NCBI RefSeq assembly: GCF_900199205.1
Contig: NZ_OBMJ01000001.1
Span: 1,426,001 to 1,490,000 of the forward strand
Source: Streptomyces sp. 1331.2
GTDB taxonomy: Bacteria > Actinomycetota > Actinomycetes > Streptomycetales > Streptomycetaceae
Length of the DNA stretch: 64,000 nucleotides
Direction of reading: 5' to 3'
Shown here: in pieces, positions 63,418 to 64,000 of the stretch
Layout of the letters: each line of letters starts with the position of its first letter
Position numbering within the stretch: position 1 is the first letter of the stretch
Position numbers and translations under genes: made by a program
Notes under the pieces: generated by a model
What the model saw: the letters and a program-made list of their open reading frames with translations, nothing else
Database searches by the model: none
Told to the model about the DNA's origin: nothing

Positions 63418-64000
63418 TCAGCCGAGCCGCGACGCCGGCAGCCGCTCCAGCGACAGCGGGCCCGTCCCGGTGGCGGCGGAGAGCTCCGCGAGGTACCGGG
63501 AGCGCGCCATCGGCTCGGCCCCGAGACTGCGCACGTGCGGCCCGTCCCACTGCGCGTCGAGCAGCCGCCCGCCCGCCGCGGCGAACCGGGCACCGAGGTC
63601 GGCGACGGCGACCCGGGCGGCGTCCGGGCGGCGGTGGAACATCGAGTCGAGGCTCAGCACCGACCCGACCGCGACCCCGAACACCCCGCCGACCAGCTCC
63701 TCCCCCTCCCACACCTCCACGCTGTGCGCCGCCCCGAGTACGTGCAGGTGCTCCAGCGCCGTCGACAACTCCTCGGTGAGCCAGACGGGCCGGCGCCGCT
63801 CGGCGCACTCGGCCAACACCCGCCCGAAGGCCCGGTCCGCGGTCGTCCACCACTCCGAGCGGTTGCGCAGCCGCCGGGCGAGCCGGCTCCCGAGCCGTAC
63901 ACCGTCGGGCGCGATCACCGGTCGGGGATCGGGCGACCACCACGCCAGCGCGTACGGATCGTCCCCGCCCGGCAGCAGGGCCACCTCGCCCGCCTCGACG
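63418..64000 (-). CDS. aat: Leucyl/phenylalanyl-tRNA-protein transferase, 5' end beyond the window
   Basis: At least 194 codons are visible and the frame continues past 64000 (start not in the window). WWSPDPRPVI, AFGRVLAECAERRRPVWLTEEL, LHVLGAAHSVEVWEGEELVGG and VFGVAVGSVLSLDSMFH are the Aat signature, with SLGAEPMARSRYLAEL near the end. The enzyme adds Leu or Phe to N-terminal Lys/Arg of proteins, marking them for ClpAP degradation. Confidence 0.9.
   Translation of the reverse strand, partial: VEAGEVALLPGGDDPYALAWWSPDPRPVIAPDGVRLGSRLARRLRNRSEWWTTADRAFGRVLAECAERRRPVWLTEELSTALEHLHVLGAAHSVEVWEGEELVGGVFGVAVGSVLSLDSMFHRRPDAARVAVADLGARFAAAGGRLLDAQWDGPHVRSLGAEPMARSRYLAELSAATGTGPLSLERLPASRLG

Overview
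The window is about 72 percent or more GC, with GC-rich wobble positions, GTG starts and pervasive ATGA/GTGA/TGATG stop-start overlaps. Together with DmdR/IdeR-type iron boxes, a conservon (cvnABCD), SpoIIE-type phosphatase, SigE-like ECF factor and many small lipoproteins, this points to a chromosome of Streptomyces, Kitasatospora or a close relative. No rRNA, tRNA, CRISPR array or intact insertion sequence was seen.

Layout. 1-11600: a catecholate-peptide siderophore locus of the dhb/griseobactin type. One operon (dhbA, dhbC, dhbE, dhbB, a free aryl carrier protein and a truncated adenylation-like protein) and a separate NRPS gene dhbF (cut by the left edge) are each preceded by a 19-bp iron box. 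An M20 amidohydrolase shares the dhbF intergenic region. 11700-21000: a 1197-aa STAND/NB-ARC ATPase with a nuclease-like N-terminus and TPR-like C-terminus (possible phage-defence protein), a CapA-like lipoprotein, a UspA-DUF1876 fusion, an M48 protease, a MarR regulator and a SpoIIE phosphatase. 21000-27700: a branched-chain amino-acid type ABC transporter with a lipoprotein binding protein, a fused LivH-LivM permease, and LivG and LivF ATPases. The permease and livG are separated by a periodic array of short palindromes.

27700-30060 is a gene graveyard: a tnpB remnant, and a dehydrogenase-like pseudogene whose middle is inverted. 30000-35000 holds an exonuclease, two oxidoreductases, a LuxR regulator and a small phosphatase. 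35050-41960 is a urease operon on the minus strand (urea transporter, ureA, His-tailed CbiX-like protein, ureB, ureC, ureF, ureG, ureD). As sequenced, ureG carries a one-base frameshift and no ureE is present.

42380-50400: hydrolase, ECF sigma factor with a coupled membrane protein, glycosyltransferase, nucleotidyltransferase, YbaK-type deacylase coupled to leuA, a leucine-rich leader peptide with an attenuator-like structure before leuA, and a divergent GntR regulator. 50800-56800: conservon cvnABCD, cvnA apparently starting at CTG, followed by an FAD monooxygenase. 56880-64000: membrane proteins, an aminotransferase-like pseudogene, a serine hydrolase, small secreted and lipid-anchored proteins, and aat cut by the right edge.

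Two features recur over the whole window. Short tandem repeats sit on or just after stop codons at eight or more genes, and in-frame minisatellites sit inside many coding regions. A 37-bp terminator-like hairpin is present in three copies.
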